A stretch of 64,000 nt of DNA. Source: Apostichopus japonicus. Taxonomy: Eukaryota; Echinodermata; Holothuroidea; Aspidochirotida; Stichopodidae. The stretch lies in contig NC_092577.1 of the NCBI RefSeq assembly GCF_037975245.1, positions 928,001 to 992,000 of the forward strand, written 5' to 3'. Each line of letters opens with the position of its first letter. The stretch's first letter is position 1. Positions 46,453-57,854 of the stretch are shown here, one piece after another. The translations under genes were made by a program, and so were the position numbers. Under the pieces are notes generated by a model. It ran no database searches. It was not told the origin of the DNA and saw only the letters and a list, made by a program, of their open reading frames with translations.

Positions 46453-49400
46453 GCTGAGAACTCTGAGCAGGTCGAGATATCGCATCTCAAGGGAGATGGA
46501 AGTGGTCAACTGACAATTGGGAATTATGTATCTGTGTTCATTGGTAGCGGTGTAAAGAGGACCAGAATACTCTCCCGTTTGGACGTAAACCGCTACTCTA
46601 AATGTTCTGTTGCACCACTGACTGTACTGATGCAGCTGACTTGGATTAAGGGTGCCGTATTTGGGGCGGATAATATCCGAGTGGGTGCAAACTTGAAACT
46701 TTACAACACAGGTTATTCCGACTGTCTGAACTGTACCGACGGGAGTACGGACCTCGGTGAATATTGGTTCCGAGACCTCCAGATACTATCGCAGGGGGTA
46801 TTGACAATAGTCTCATCCAAAGTAAGAGATGTTTCCTCTCCTCGTACTATACACCTAATCATCTCCGATACAATGGAGATGGATTATACATCGGATTTAA
46901 TCATCCAAGATGGAGTCATCATCACCTCGGAGGTCATCTTTGTGGAGAATACTTGCCAGATTACAGCCGACGGATATGGCTATGGTGCAGACTCAGGACC
47001 AGGAGTCGGGGCAGCTTATTCTGCTGGAGGTAGCTATGGGGGGTTAGGTTATGGCTCTGGAAGTGGGGATAGGGTGTATGGCCAGGCATGTCAACCCACA
47101 GATGTTGGGAGTGGCGGTAGAACCAGTCGATACTATGGCAGAACAGGTGGTACTGGAGGAGGAGCAGCTATGTTCATTGCTGATGGCTTGTTGATCTTGG
47201 AGAGTTCTACAATCACTGCCGGGGGTGTGGAAGGGGTTTCTGGTGGAGGGGGAGGTTCAGGAGGCTCTTTATGGTTAGATGGCAGCAATGTAGAGGGAAG
47301 AGGGTCTGTTTCAGCAATAGGGGCTGATGCAAGAACATACTACATATCTAATGGATATTATCAATATGGTGCAGGGGGAGGAGGGGGAAGGGTCAGGACA
47401 TACTCATTGTTACCGAGTGCTGTATTTTCCCGAAGCATCGATGTTACTGGTGGTAGAAACCTGAATGATAACAACAGAGTTGGTGGTACAGGGACAATTT
47501 GTCAGTCTGGGGCAGAGTGCAGCATGCATGGAACATGGTCAGCTACCTCTGGGAGATGCCTTTGTGACCAAGGCTATGTGGGGTTCAACTGTCAGATAGA
47601 ATGCAGTAGTGAGATTCGCTGCAATGGCAATGGTGTCTGTGAAGACAATGGAGGCTGTCTCTGTGACTTTGGCTACGCTGGGTATCGATGTGAGTACCAG
47701 TGTACCAGGGAGGATACCTGCAGCGGCCACGGAGATTGCTCATCCCTGGGAACCTGTATCTGTGATCCTTGTTACCATGGTCCCTCATGTACTCTGCAAT
47801 GCAGTGGCCACGGCTCCTGTCTACACGGAAGGTGCGGTTGTGATGCCTGCTTTGTGGGGAGATACTGCCATTCTGAATGCAGTGATCACGGAGACTGTAG
47901 AAATGATACCTGTGATTGTGATGCTCTATGGACTGGAGATGTATGCAGTATCAGAGCTTGTCCAGGGATGGATGGTGACTGCTCTGGTAATGGTGTCTGC
48001 AACGCTGCTATTGGTCTCTGTTACTGTGATCCAGCGTTTACGGGTGACGATTGTTCCATCCCAGACTGTCCTGGGACCCCTGACTGTGATGGGAAGGGGA
48101 CATGCAGTGGAACATATGACCCACCTAGGTGTATCAATTGTGATGCAGGATGGATGGGAACTGGCTGTGAGTTGGAATGTTTACATGGTACACCAGAAGA
48201 GACTGATGGGAAGTTCACATGTACTTGCGACCCATGCTGGACTGGGAAAGGTTGTAATACTGTATGTACAGGGCACGGGGAGTGTAATAATGGCTCATGT
48301 AACTGTGACCCCTTGCAAGGATGGAGAGGGGCAGTCTGTCAAATACCAGGATGTCCTGGTTTTGGTGAGGATTGCACAGGACATGGGGATTGCAATTCAG
48401 CACTTCATGAGTGTTCTTGTGATCCTGGTTGGACAGGTGTGGGTTGCCATGTACCGGACTGTCCAGGAGAACCAGACTGTTTTGATCGAGGCTTCTGTAA
48501 TACTACCTATGAATCTCCAAGATGTACAGAGTGTGAGAAAGGTTGGATGGGACGTGGTTGTGAAATTGAGTGTACCCACGGTGTCCATATGCCAATGAAC
48601 AGCGACCAGTGTTTGTGTGACCCAGGATGGGTTGGAATCAGCTGCAACTCAGAATGCTCTGGTCATGGAGTAATAGTCAATGATATTTGTATCTGTGATT
48701 ATGATACTGGATGGAAAGGTGAGGTGTGTGATGTACCTGGATGCCCAGGGTTGTTTAACCTAGACTGCTCTGGCCGTGGTGCTTGTGAAAGTGCCCAACA
48801 TATATGTACCTGTGACGCAGGGTGGCGTAGACTTGGCTGTGAAGTAGCTGATTGTCCTGGGGAGCCAGATTGTAACAACTACATTGGTATCTGTGATGAC
48901 AGTTTTGATCCTCCTAGGTGTGTCAACTGCTCTGATGGTTGGATGGGGGAAGCCTGTGAGGAACCATGTATATTTGGGTATCAAGATCCACCAAATAGTG
49001 GCAACTGCCATTGTTTAGATGGCTACTCTGGAGTAGGGTGCGATGCAGAATGCTCCACACACGGTGAAGTGAAAGATGGCATCTGTAATTGTGACAAGGA
49101 ATGGAAAGGACCATTGTGTGATATCCCAGGATGTCCTGGCAAATTTGGGAAAGACTGTAGTGGCAGAGGAGAGTGTAACTCAGCCACTCACAAGTGTGTC
49201 TGTGAAAATGGATGGACTGGGGAAGGATGTGAATTACCTGATTGTCCAGGAGAACCAAACTGCAATAATAATGGAACTTGTAGTGAGGAGTATGACCCTC
49301 CTCAGTGTATAGATTGCATCCCTGGCTGGATGGGTGCAGATTGTGGAGAGGTGTGTCTCTATGGCCAGCAGAGCTATCCAAACTCAGGGGTATGTGAGTG

Positions 49401-49695
49401 TGAACCTTGCTACTCGGGAAAAGGATGCAATGTAGAGTGTCAAGGGCACGGATCATGTGACACTGATACAAACAGATGTATCTGTGATGATGGATGGCGC
49501 GGTGAGAAATGTGAGACTGCTGGTTGTCCAGGTATTGGAGAGGACTGTTCTGGACATGGTGCTTGCAACAGTGCAATTCATTTATGTGATTGTTACCCTG
49601 GATGGGAAGGAGGAGGTTGTGAGATTCCAGACTGCCCTGGGAGTCCTGAAGATTGCAGTGGAAATGGTTTCTGTAATGGCACAGCAGACCCACCG
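46453..49695 (+). CDS. Exon 32: last glycine-rich unit joined to the first EGF-like modules
   Basis: Phase 0 in and out, 1,081 codons. The first third holds GDGSGQLTIGNYVSVF, VIFVENTCQITADGYG, GGSYGGLGYGSGSGD, GGTGGGAAM, GVSGGGGGSGGSLWLDGSN, AGGGGGRVRTYS and GGTGTIC. From about 47512 it switches within the exon to EGF-like modules (CSMHGTWSATSGRCLCDQGY onward). From about 47960 these fall into a roughly 130-residue super-repeat: PGCPGxxxDCSGxGxCN, CxCDxGWxGxGC, PDCPGEPDC, PPxCxxCxxGWMGxxC, PNSGxCxC, CSGHGxC. The direct fusion ties the two protein halves to one gene. Confidence 0.94.
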
Positions 49696-49809
49696 GTGAG
49701 AGAATTTCTTAATCATTGATTTAACAAAACAACAACATGAAGTCATGACAATAGATCAATAAATATCCAACTTCAATTGCATGGATGATATCTTTTCTCC
49801 TGTTTCTAG

Positions 49810-50170
49810 GTTTGTAACTGCTTCAATGGTTATCAAAGTGCAGACTGCAGCTATGAATGTGCAAATGGCCATACTAATGCTACAGGCTTCTGTGTCTGTG
49901 ATCCTTGCTACAACGGCTTCGAGTGTAACTTTGAGTGTTCTGGCCATGGCAGCTGTGATAAAGACACACTGACCTGCAAGTGTAACAACAACGAAGACGA
50001 AGGTTACCTGGGGCCCCTTTGTGAGATCACTGGGTGTCCCGGGCTGGATGGTAACTGTAACGGCCATGGAACATGCAAAGGAGTGGATAAGGAATGTGCC
50101 TGCTACCCTGGATGGAGAGGTTCTGACTGCAGTCAACCTGACTGTCCTGGAGAACCGGGGAGTTGCTCAG
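49810..50170 (+). CDS. Exon 33: EGF-like modules
   Basis: Phase 0 in, phase 1 out (TGCTCAG|GTAAAT). It reads VCNCFNGYQSADC, YECANGHTNATGFCVCDPCY, CSGHGSCDKDTLTCKCN, ITGCPGLDGNCNGHGTC, CACYPGWRGSDC and PDCPGEPGSCSG. It completes the super-repeat begun at the end of exon 32. Confidence 0.93.
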
Positions 50171-50335
50171 GTAAATACTTGATAGTCATTTATAGAAGGT
50201 TAGTGGTGACATCATTTATCCAGGTAAACTATGGATCATTGTTTAGGATTTGACTGGAAACATGCTTTATTACTCTTCTGGATCAGTGTTCATTATTGTA
50301 GCTGGCAGGATCATAGTTTAGAGCTGCAGCGTTTC

Positions 50336-50512
50336 ATATTATAATATTCACTGATCCAGCGTCTGTTAAGGATCAAGAATCATATTCACTGATCCAGTGT
50401 CTATTAAGTTTCATAATGTGACATGTGTTGATCCACATCAAGGATCATATCATATTCACTGATCCAGTGTCTATTGTGTTGATCCACATCGAGGATCATA
50501 TGATCATATTCA
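50336..50512. repeat. Degenerate intronic repeat (ATATTCACTGATCCAGTGTC)
   Basis: About four diverged copies of ATATTCACTGATCCAGTGTCTAT/GTTGATCCACATCGAGGATCA. Rich in GATC; lies between exons 33 and 34. Confidence 0.75.
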
Positions 50513-50710
50513 CCATCATAATTCACCATAAGGAGAACAGGTTTGTCATTATTTTTAAGTCTAGTTTAATTGATAAAAGTAACTTCAGTATAGATTCTCT
50601 ACATGTTGCAGTCACAAGTGAGAAGGAGGTGATATTTTGATCCTAGAAATAAAGAACTGGACTATTACATTACATGTGCTGTTTTATGTAATGTTATATT
50701 CCTTCATCAG

Positions 50711-50900
50711 GTCATGGTACTTGTCTCAATGAATTCCCAAGGAGGTGTGCCTGTGATTCAGAATGGGCTGGAGAAGCTTGCAATGTTCCCTGTCAGAATG
50801 GATATAACTATGGCAACCGCAGCGGGTGCATCTGTGATCCTTGTTACAATGGAGAGGGATGCAGTCAAATATGTTCTGGCAAGGGAACCTGTACTGATAG
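50711..50900 (+). CDS. Exon 34: EGF-like modules
   Basis: Phase 1 in, phase 2 out (GATAG|GTACTG). It reads HGTCLNEFPRRCACDSEWAG, PCQNGYNYGNRSGCICDPCY and CSGKGTCTD. Cys spacing is of the tenascin/teneurin type (CxxxGxCxxxxCxC). Confidence 0.92.
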
Positions 50901-51383
50901 GTACTGACATTTTTTGTGGTTTATTTGCAAAAAGAAACTTGAGTTCCCGACTTGGAACTTTTTCTCATAGTCTCTGGCATAATAGTTTTTTGTATGTAGT
51001 TTGTTTTTGCATGTTAACAGCAAAAGAGATATTATTCCCTGTGTGCTAAGTGGGGTGAGAAGGGGAGGGGGAGTGAGTGTGGGGAGGGGGTCTATATTGT
51101 TGGACCTGAAGGGGCTGCACATTTGGTCAGTGAACAGCTGTTAACGGCCCCAGGTTATTATGTTTGGTCACCTGAATTTTATGAATGCAAATTCTTAATG
51201 GCTACATCTAGCTCATGAAATATGACAACTTGGGAAAATAATCTCTGATGACAAATAAAGCAACCCATTCCAACCAAGAGCAGAGCTATAACTGTACTTG
51301 TACACATGTATGCAACCATCAAACAAGAAAAGTTTCCAAAGTCATCAATATCTCTCATTTAATTTTGTGTATTTTATTACCAG
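50901..51383. other. Intron with a G-rich purine tract
   Basis: GGGGTGAGAAGGGGAGGGGG and neighbours at 51052-51092 on the + strand. Nothing else seen. It ends in TGTATTTTATTACCAG. Confidence 0.65.
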
Positions 51384-52036
51384 CGTTTGTGTCTGTGATT
51401 TTGAGTCTGGTGCGAGAGGAGATCGTTGCCAGATACCTGGATGTCCTGGAGTAGGGACAGACTGCTCAAATCATGGATCCTGTAACTTTGGAACTCTAGA
51501 GTGTGACTGTGATCCAGGCTGGAAGGGCATTGGTTGTCACATACCTGATTGCCCCGGTGCCCCGGACTGTAACAATAACGGAAGCTGTCCAATACCAGAA
51601 TCAGATGATGACCCTGTGGTATGCCATTGTTATGAGACCTTCATGGGGGATGAATGCGAATTGAGGTGTATCCATGGAGATCCTGTAAACATCAACGGTA
51701 CATGGGTTTGTGAATGTGATCCTTGTTATGCTGGCCTTGATTGCTCTGCCAAGTGTAACGGTATCACTGACGATTGTCAAGAAGGTGTTTGCAACTGCGG
51801 ATTCAGCGAATGGCGTGGTGACGCTTGTGAGATACCAGGTTGCTGGGGATACGGTGAAGACTGCACTGGACATGGTGATTGCAATGGTGGTGACCGCACA
51901 TGCTCCTGTTACCCAGGCTGGATTGGTATTGGATGTGAAAATGCAGACTGCCCTGGAGAGGTAGATTGCAGTGGTAGAGGGGTCTGTGTACCAGAGGAGC
52001 CTGTACCCAAATGTAACTGCTCAGAGAATTATATAG
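51384..52036 (+). CDS. Exon 35: EGF-like modules with an RGD motif
   Basis: Phase 2 in (AG|C = Ser), phase 1 out (ATATAG|GTAAGA). It reads VCVCDFESGARGDRCQIPGC, CSNHGSCNFGTLECDCDPGW, PDCPGAPDCNNNGSC, CHCYETFMGDEC, CIHGDPVNINGTWVCECDPC, CEIPGCWGYGEDCTGHGDC and ADCPGEVDCSGRGVC. About one and a half super-repeats. RGD at 51415-51423. Confidence 0.93.
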
Positions 52037-52162
52037 GTAAGAAAATGATAATTCACGCCATAAATGTATAAAAACCTACCACTGCTCCAATTATATATGG
52101 TATAAAATAGTGGTACTTACAACAAATTTTTGTTCATTGAGTCATTTTGAATCATTTTTCAG

Positions 52163-52405
52163 GACTTGCTTGTGAGACCTTGTGTCTTCGTGGTACTCCT
52201 GAATCTCTAGAATCCAACAACTGTACCTGTGATCCTTGCTGGCACGGACCAAACTGTGATCGGATGTGTAATAATGTTGGTGAATGTACGGAGGAAGGGG
52301 TGTGTCTCTGTGGCTTTGAGGGCTTCAGGGGACCTTACTGTGACCAGATCGGATGTCCAGGAATATTTGAGTTGGACTGCTCAGGAAGAGGGACTTGTCT
52401 CAGTG
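52163..52405 (+). CDS. Exon 36: EGF-like modules
   Basis: Phase 1 in and out (CAGTG|GTAGGA). It reads GLACETLCLRGTPES, NCTCDPCWHGPNCDRMC, VGECTEEGVCLCGFEGFRG and IGCPGIFELDCSGRGTCLSG. Confidence 0.92.
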
Positions 52406-52500
52406 GTAGGAATTCATTTGTGTTGCATCTATCGTTGCTCTGTTAAACATCTCATTAATGGTATGTATGGTAGGACTGTTGATAGGAGGTTCAATTAAAG

Positions 52501-52862
52501 TCTAGTGTCTGGTGAAATCCTGAGAGACTGGTTAGTAATATCTAGTGTCAGGTGAACTCCTGAAAAACTGGTTAGTAATATCTAATGTCAGGTGAACTCT
52601 TCAGAGACTTGGTTAGTAATATATAATGTTAGTTGAAATCTTGAGAGACTGGTTAGTAATATTTAATGTCAGGTGAACTCCTGAGAGACTGGTTAGTGAT
52701 ACCTAATGTTAGGTGAACTCAGCTGCAAGACTTGTTAGTAATATATATTGTCAGGTGAACTCCTGAGGGACTGGATAGTAATATCTAATGTCAGGTGAAC
52801 TCCTGAGGGACTGGTTGAAATATCTAATGTTGGTGAATTCCTGAGAGACTTGTTAGCAATAT
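52501..52862. repeat. 40-bp intronic minisatellite
   Basis: About nine copies of TCTAGTGTCAGGTGAACTCC + TGAGAGACTGGTTAGTAATA with scattered changes, in the intron between exons 36 and 37. Each copy holds CAGGTGAAC, a donor-like string, but this is not the exon 36 end. Confidence 0.9.
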
Positions 52863-53159
52863 CATGCATAAGCTGATATTGCATAATATGTTGAAGAGAC
52901 TGAACACCCATATGTTCTGCTATTCGTGTTCCACAAGAGTTGACAAAGTAATCATAAAAGATCTACAATTTGTCAGGGTCAAACGCTTTGCGGCTTCGGA
53001 TATCTGGGTGGTGTAAAGTTCAATATTGGAATCGGTTATGGGTAGTGACATTTACCAGACCTGTGTTTCTGGCAGTAACTTTACATATCAAATTTTGACA
53101 TTTCTGGTTTGTAATTAATAACTTACTGACACTTGTAAGAGTTTAACTATTACAACAGG

Positions 53160-53231
53160 GTAATTAATAACAGAATAATTAATAACATGATAATTAATAA
53201 CATGATAATTAATAACGTAATAATTAATAAC
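53160..53231. repeat. 15-bp AT-rich tandem repeat before exon 37
   Basis: Five copies of TAATTAATAACATGA end 19 bases upstream of the exon 37 acceptor, which is left with only TGTCATCCCTTTGAAG as its pyrimidine tract. Confidence 0.9.
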
Positions 53232-53250
53232 AATTGTCATCCCTTTGAAG

Positions 53251-53958
53251 GTGAATGTCTCTGTGAAGCTGGATGGAAAGGAGAAGGCTGTGAGCTACCA
53301 GACTGTCCCGGTGAACCAGATTGTAACAATAATGGCACCTGTGATGGTGACACCATACCACTGCCATCCTGTGTTGACTGCATCCCCGGATGGATGGGAG
53401 AGTCGTGTGAACTACCCTGCGGGCCAGAATATGGCTTCCAGAATCCTCCTAATAGTGGTATCTGTCAGTGTACACATCCCTGTTGGCATGGCGATGGTTG
53501 TCAGGAGATGTGCAGTGGATTAGGAACATGCAGCAATGATGATGCATGTAGCTGTGTGGATGAGGATGGACTGAACCCAGGTAACTGGGGAGAGTTTTGT
53601 GAGAGAGAGGACTGCCCTGGTGTGGGATCACCATGTTCAGACCACGGCTTCTGTACCAATGACCTTGAATGTCAATGTGAAAATGACTGGTTGGGTATTG
53701 GATGTGAGACACCAGACTGTCCTGGGGAAGAAGACTGTTCAGGACATGGTGTGTGCGATGGCAGCAGTGGTACCCCACAATGCATCTGTGATGACCAATA
53801 CTTTGGCGACGCCTGTCAGTTGCTCTGCCAGAGTGGCGCAGTAGTGGATGGTGGCTGTGTCTGTGACAGTTGTTTCTCTGGACCTTTATGTAACATTGAA
53901 TGTGGTGCTCATGGATCTTGTGATGGTGGAGCTTGTACCTGTGACCAGGCTTGGTGGG
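53251..53958 (+). CDS. Exon 37: EGF-like modules
   Basis: Phase 1 in and out (TGGTGGG|GTAAGA). It reads GECLCEAGWKGEGCELPDC, PGEPDCNNNGTCDGD, CVDCIPGWMGESCELPC, PNSGICQCTHPCWHGDGC, CSGLGTCSNDDACSCVDEDG, EDCPGVGSPCSDHGFC, PDCPGEEDCSGHGVC and CGAHGSCDGGACTCDQAWWG. An open frame continues upstream into the repeat but without a better acceptor. Confidence 0.9.
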
Positions 53959-54292
53959 GTAAGAATAAAAACATTTGTTGCTTGCAAAATATGGAAAATA
54001 CATAATATTGGTCTTGTGGTGTTCTTTTCTGGAATTTAAGGAGAAAAATCAGACACCTGGCATTAGGAAACAGTTGACAAAGATATCTTTATTTTTTCAA
54101 CTGTTTTAGAATTGATTTTCTACTGCAGATGATGTCTATAAGCTCAACAAGCATCATTTAGTCGCCTTCTGTAGTTTGTGTATGTATATCTCAATGTTGA
54201 CATTTTTGGGAGCAATTTCATAATTTGTAAAATTGATGAGAATGATCTTGAATACCTGGCTAACATAATTATTCCTTTCATCATTCTTCTAG
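53959..54292. other. Intron with no recognisable content
   Basis: AT-rich, ending in TTTCATCATTCTTCTAG. No repeat. Confidence 0.7.
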
Positions 54293-54457
54293 GTGAGATG
54301 TGCGTCTTCAGGGGATGTCCCGGTACCAACAACATGAACTGTACAAACAGAGGACTTTGTAACCAGTTGGAACAAACATGCTTCTGTGATTCAAATTGGA
54401 AGGGGCTAGCTTGTGAGCTGCCGAACTGTGAAGGAACCCCGGACTGTAATGCACAGG
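54293..54457 (+). CDS. Exon 38: EGF-like modules ending at the copied donor
   Basis: Phase 1 in and out. It reads GEMCVFRGCPGTNNMNCTNR, GLCNQLEQTCFCDSNWKGLA, CELPNCEGTPDCNAQG. The donor GCACAGG|GTAAGT is the first of about 65 near-identical donors. Splicing here to exon 39 gives CNAQGDC, which restores a normal EGF; any later donor adds a frame shift or a stop. Confidence 0.93.
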
Positions 54458-56648
54458 GTAAGTGTAGGTACCCCAGACTGTAATGTACAGGGTAAGTGTA
54501 GGTACCCCAGACTGTAATACACAGGGTAAGTGTAGGTACCCCAGACTAATGCACAGGGTAAGTGTAGGTACCCCAGACTGTAATGCACAGGGTAAGTGTA
54601 GGTACCCCAGACTGTAATGCACAGGATAAGTGTAGGTACCCCAGACTGTAATGCACAGGGTAAGTGTAGGTACCCCGGACTGTAATGCACAGGGTAAGTG
54701 TAGGTACCCCAGACTGTAATGCACAGGGTAAGTGTAGGTACCCCAGACTGTAATACACAGGGTAAGTGTAGGTACCCAGACTAATGTACAGGATAAGTGT
54801 AGGTACCCCAGACTATAATGCACAGGGTAAGTGTAGGTACCCCAGACTGTAATGCACAGGGTAAGTGTAGGTACCCCAGACTGTAATGCACAGGGTAAGT
54901 GTAGGTACCCCAGACTATAATGCACAGGGTAAGTGTAGGTACCCCAGACTGTAATGCACAGGGTAAGTGTAGGTACCCCAGACTGTAATGCACAGGGTAA
55001 GTGTAGGTACCCCAGACTGTAATACACAGGGTAAGTGTAGGTACCCCAGACTAATGCACAGGGTAAGTGTAGGTACCCCAGACTGTAATGCACAGGGTAA
55101 GTGTAGGTACCCCAGACTGTAATGCACAGGGTAAGTGTAGGTACCCCAGACTGTAATGCACAGGGTAAGTGTAGGTACCCCAGACAGTAATGCACAGGGT
55201 AAGTGTAGGTACCCCAGACTGTAATACACAGGGTAAGTGTAGGTACCCCAGACTAATGCACAGGGTAAGTGTAGGTACCCCAGACTGTAATGCACAGGGT
55301 AAGTGTAGGTACCCCAGACTAATGCACAGGGTAAGTGTAGGTACCCCAGACTGTAATGCACAGGGTAAGTGTAGGTACCCCAGACTGTAATACACAGGGT
55401 AAGTGTGGGTACCCCAGACTGTAATACACAGGGTAAGTGTAGGTACCCCAGACTAATGCACAGGGTAAGTGTAGGTACTCCAGACTGTAATACACAGGGT
55501 AAGTGTAGGTACCCCAGACTAATGCACAGGGTAAGTGTAGGTACTCCAGACTGTAATACACAGGGTAAGTGTAGGTACCCCAGACTGTAATGCACAGGGT
55601 AAGTGTAGGTACCCCAGACTGTAATACACAGGGTAAGTGTAGGTACCCCAGACTGTAATACACAGGGTAAGTGTAGGTACCCCAGACTGTAATACACAGG
55701 GTAAGTGTAGGTACCCCAGACTGTAATACACAGGGTAAGTGTAGGTACCCCAGACTGTAATACACAGGGTAAGTGTAGGTACCCCAGACTGTAATGCACA
55801 GGGTAAGTGTAGGTACCCCAGACTGTAATACACAGGGTAAGTGTGGGTACCCCAGACTGTAATACACAGGGTAAGTGTAGGTACCCCAGACTAATGCACA
55901 GGGTAAGTGTAGGTACTCCAGACTGTAATACACAGGGTAAGTGTAGGTACCCCAGACTAATGCACAGGGTAAGTGTAGGTACTCCAGACTGTAATACACA
56001 GGGTAAGTGTAGGTACCCCAGACTGTAATGCACAGGGTAAGTGTAGGTACCCCAGACTGTAATACACAGGGTAAGTGTAGGTACCCCAGACTGTAATACA
56101 CAGGGTAAGTGTAGGTACCCCAGACTGTAATACACAGGGTAAGTGTAGGTACCCCAGACTGTAATACACAGGGTAAGTGTAGGTACCCCAGACTGTAATA
56201 CACAGGGTAAGTGTAGGTACCCCAGACTGTAATACACAGGGTAAGTGTAGGTACCCCAGACTGTAATACACAGGGTAAGTGTAGGTACCCCAGACTGTAA
56301 TACACAGGGTAAGTGTAGGTACCCCAGACTAATGCACAGGGTAAGTGTAGGTACCCCAGACTGTAATACACAGGGTAAGTGTAGGTACCCCAGACTGTAA
56401 TACACAGGGTAAGTGTAGGTACCCCAGACTGTAATACACAGGGTAAGTGTAGGTACCCCAGACTAATGCACAGGGTAAGTGTAGGTACCCCAGACTAATG
56501 CACAGGTTAAGTGTAGGTACCCCAGACTAATGCACAGGTTAAGTGTAGGTACCCCAGACTGTAATACACAGGGTAAGTGTAGGTATCCCAGACTGTAATA
56601 CACAGTGTAAGTGTAGGTACCCCAGACTGTAATACACAGGGTAAGTGT
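54437..56648. repeat. 34-bp minisatellite carrying a copied 5' splice junction
   Basis: About 65 copies of GTACCCCAGACTGTAATGCA + CAGGGTAAGTGTAG (34 bp; a 32-bp variant lacks GT in ACTGTAA). The first unit is the 3' end of exon 38 itself (ACCCCGGACTGTAATGCACAGG then GTAAGTG), so each copy carries exon end plus a near-perfect donor. Larger blocks are also repeated (compare 55405-55590 with 55843-56028, 438 bp apart). Minus-strand frames up to 496 residues exist only because three units make 102 bp with no stop. Confidence 0.96.
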
Positions 56649-56836
56649 ATTTGAAACAAGGAACAGAATCGGAAATACATGCTACCACATTGCTGTTGAA
56701 TATGCCAAAACTACAAAATGGATACCTTATTGGTTGTTGGTGGTTGTTGATTTAATAAAGGGTACAACCCTCTTGGTCAAACCTCACTTTCCCCTTGCTT
56801 GGCTCCACCATAAAATACATTTTCATGTTCTAACAG

Positions 56837-57020
56837 GTGATTGCATATTGGTGGACGGTGAAGGCCATTGTGAGTGTTATGAAGGTTGGATCGGACCTGC
56901 CTGTAATGTAGAGTGCATTCAAGGGACCCAAGACCCTGACTATCCAAGTCTCTGTGTCTGTGAGCCTTGCTACTCTGGAGATAAATGTGACATCCAATGT
57001 TCAGGACAAGGAAGTTGTAT
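56837..57020 (+). CDS. Exon 39: EGF-like modules after the donor array
   Basis: Acceptor TTTTCATGTTCTAACAG. Phase 1 in, phase 2 out (TTGTAT|GTAAGT). It reads GDCILVDGEGHCECYEGWIG, CNVECIQGTQDPDYP, LCVCEPCYSGDKCDIQC and SGQGSCM. Confidence 0.92.
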
Positions 57021-57654
57021 GTAAGTTGAGTCATACTCTTACCATGAACTTTGACCTCTGAAAATAGCCTGTTTCAGTTTGTTTGATTTGACTTAATGTT
57101 TGTAGCAGTACCTGTACAAATTCGAAATTGTCTTTAAAATTTTCCTAGGTTTGATGTGGTTGACCACTTTGCATTAAAAGAAATCTGTTAACCTCTGAGA
57201 CTGTTACTGTTCTGCATAGATGAGTCCACAATTCCCTCTTTTGCCTTTGCAAGATGCATTGTGGATCCATGCATGTGTAAGTTAATTCCATGGCAGTGTT
57301 ATAACCAAAAAGAGATGAGAAGTGATTCTGAAATAGCAACAAAACTATCTACCTTCAGTATGTTTGTCTAGCTGAATTGTACCAGCCAAAAGGAGGTAAT
57401 ATTCTGGCATCTGGACAAGTCCTCTATAGGGCAGACTATGCAAACAATGTTATTGGATTTACTCTGAAGAAGTAACAAAATATGGATAAGTTGCTATGGT
57501 GATATTACCCATCATTCCATTCTCTTGATTGTTGCTGATGTAGGTTTTTCGTTCAAAGCCTCAAAACTTGTTCATAATTTAAATGTATTTATTTATTTAT
57601 TATTAAATTAAATTTGCAATCAATTTTCTGTGTTTTTTTTTTCATTTTTGGCAG
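57021..57654. other. Intron with no recognisable content
   Basis: AT-rich, ending in TTTTTTTTTTCATTTTTGGCAG. No repeat beyond the T-run and a short TTTATTTATTTATTA. Confidence 0.7.
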
Positions 57655-57854
57655 AGATTCCGCTTGTGTCTGTGAAAGCAATTACAAAGGAGATGACTGC
57701 AGTGAACTGAATTGTCCTGGAGAACCAGACTGTCTAGAACGAGGATCATGTGTCCTTAGAGATGATACTGCCCTCTGTCTGTGTGGGGCAGGATTTGCAG
57801 GAGATAACTGCAGTACGATCGTATGTCCTGGGGAACCACAGTGCAGTGGCAATG
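57655..57854 (+). CDS. Exon 40: EGF-like modules
   Basis: Phase 2 in (AT|A = Ile), phase 1 out at GCAATG|GTTTGT, a weak donor also seen at exons 17 and 28. It reads DSACVCESNYKGDDC, LNCPGEPDCLERGSC, LCLCGAGFAGDNC and VCPGEPQCSGN. Confidence 0.87.

Noticed and set aside
47609-48598. Second + strand frame of 329 residues in the EGF exon
   Set aside because: Out-of-frame shadow of TGT/GGA-rich coding sequence; no Cys spacing and no splice support.
48923-49693. Minus-strand open frame of 256 residues across the EGF exon
   Set aside because: Antisense shadow of Cys/Gly codon bias; the + strand frame is clearly the coding one.
54308-56405. Minus-strand open frames of 295-496 residues (SGVPTLTLCITVWGTYTY type)
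   Set aside because: Three 34-bp units make 102 bp without a stop; the array is intronic on the + strand and these frames overlap real exon 38 in antisense.
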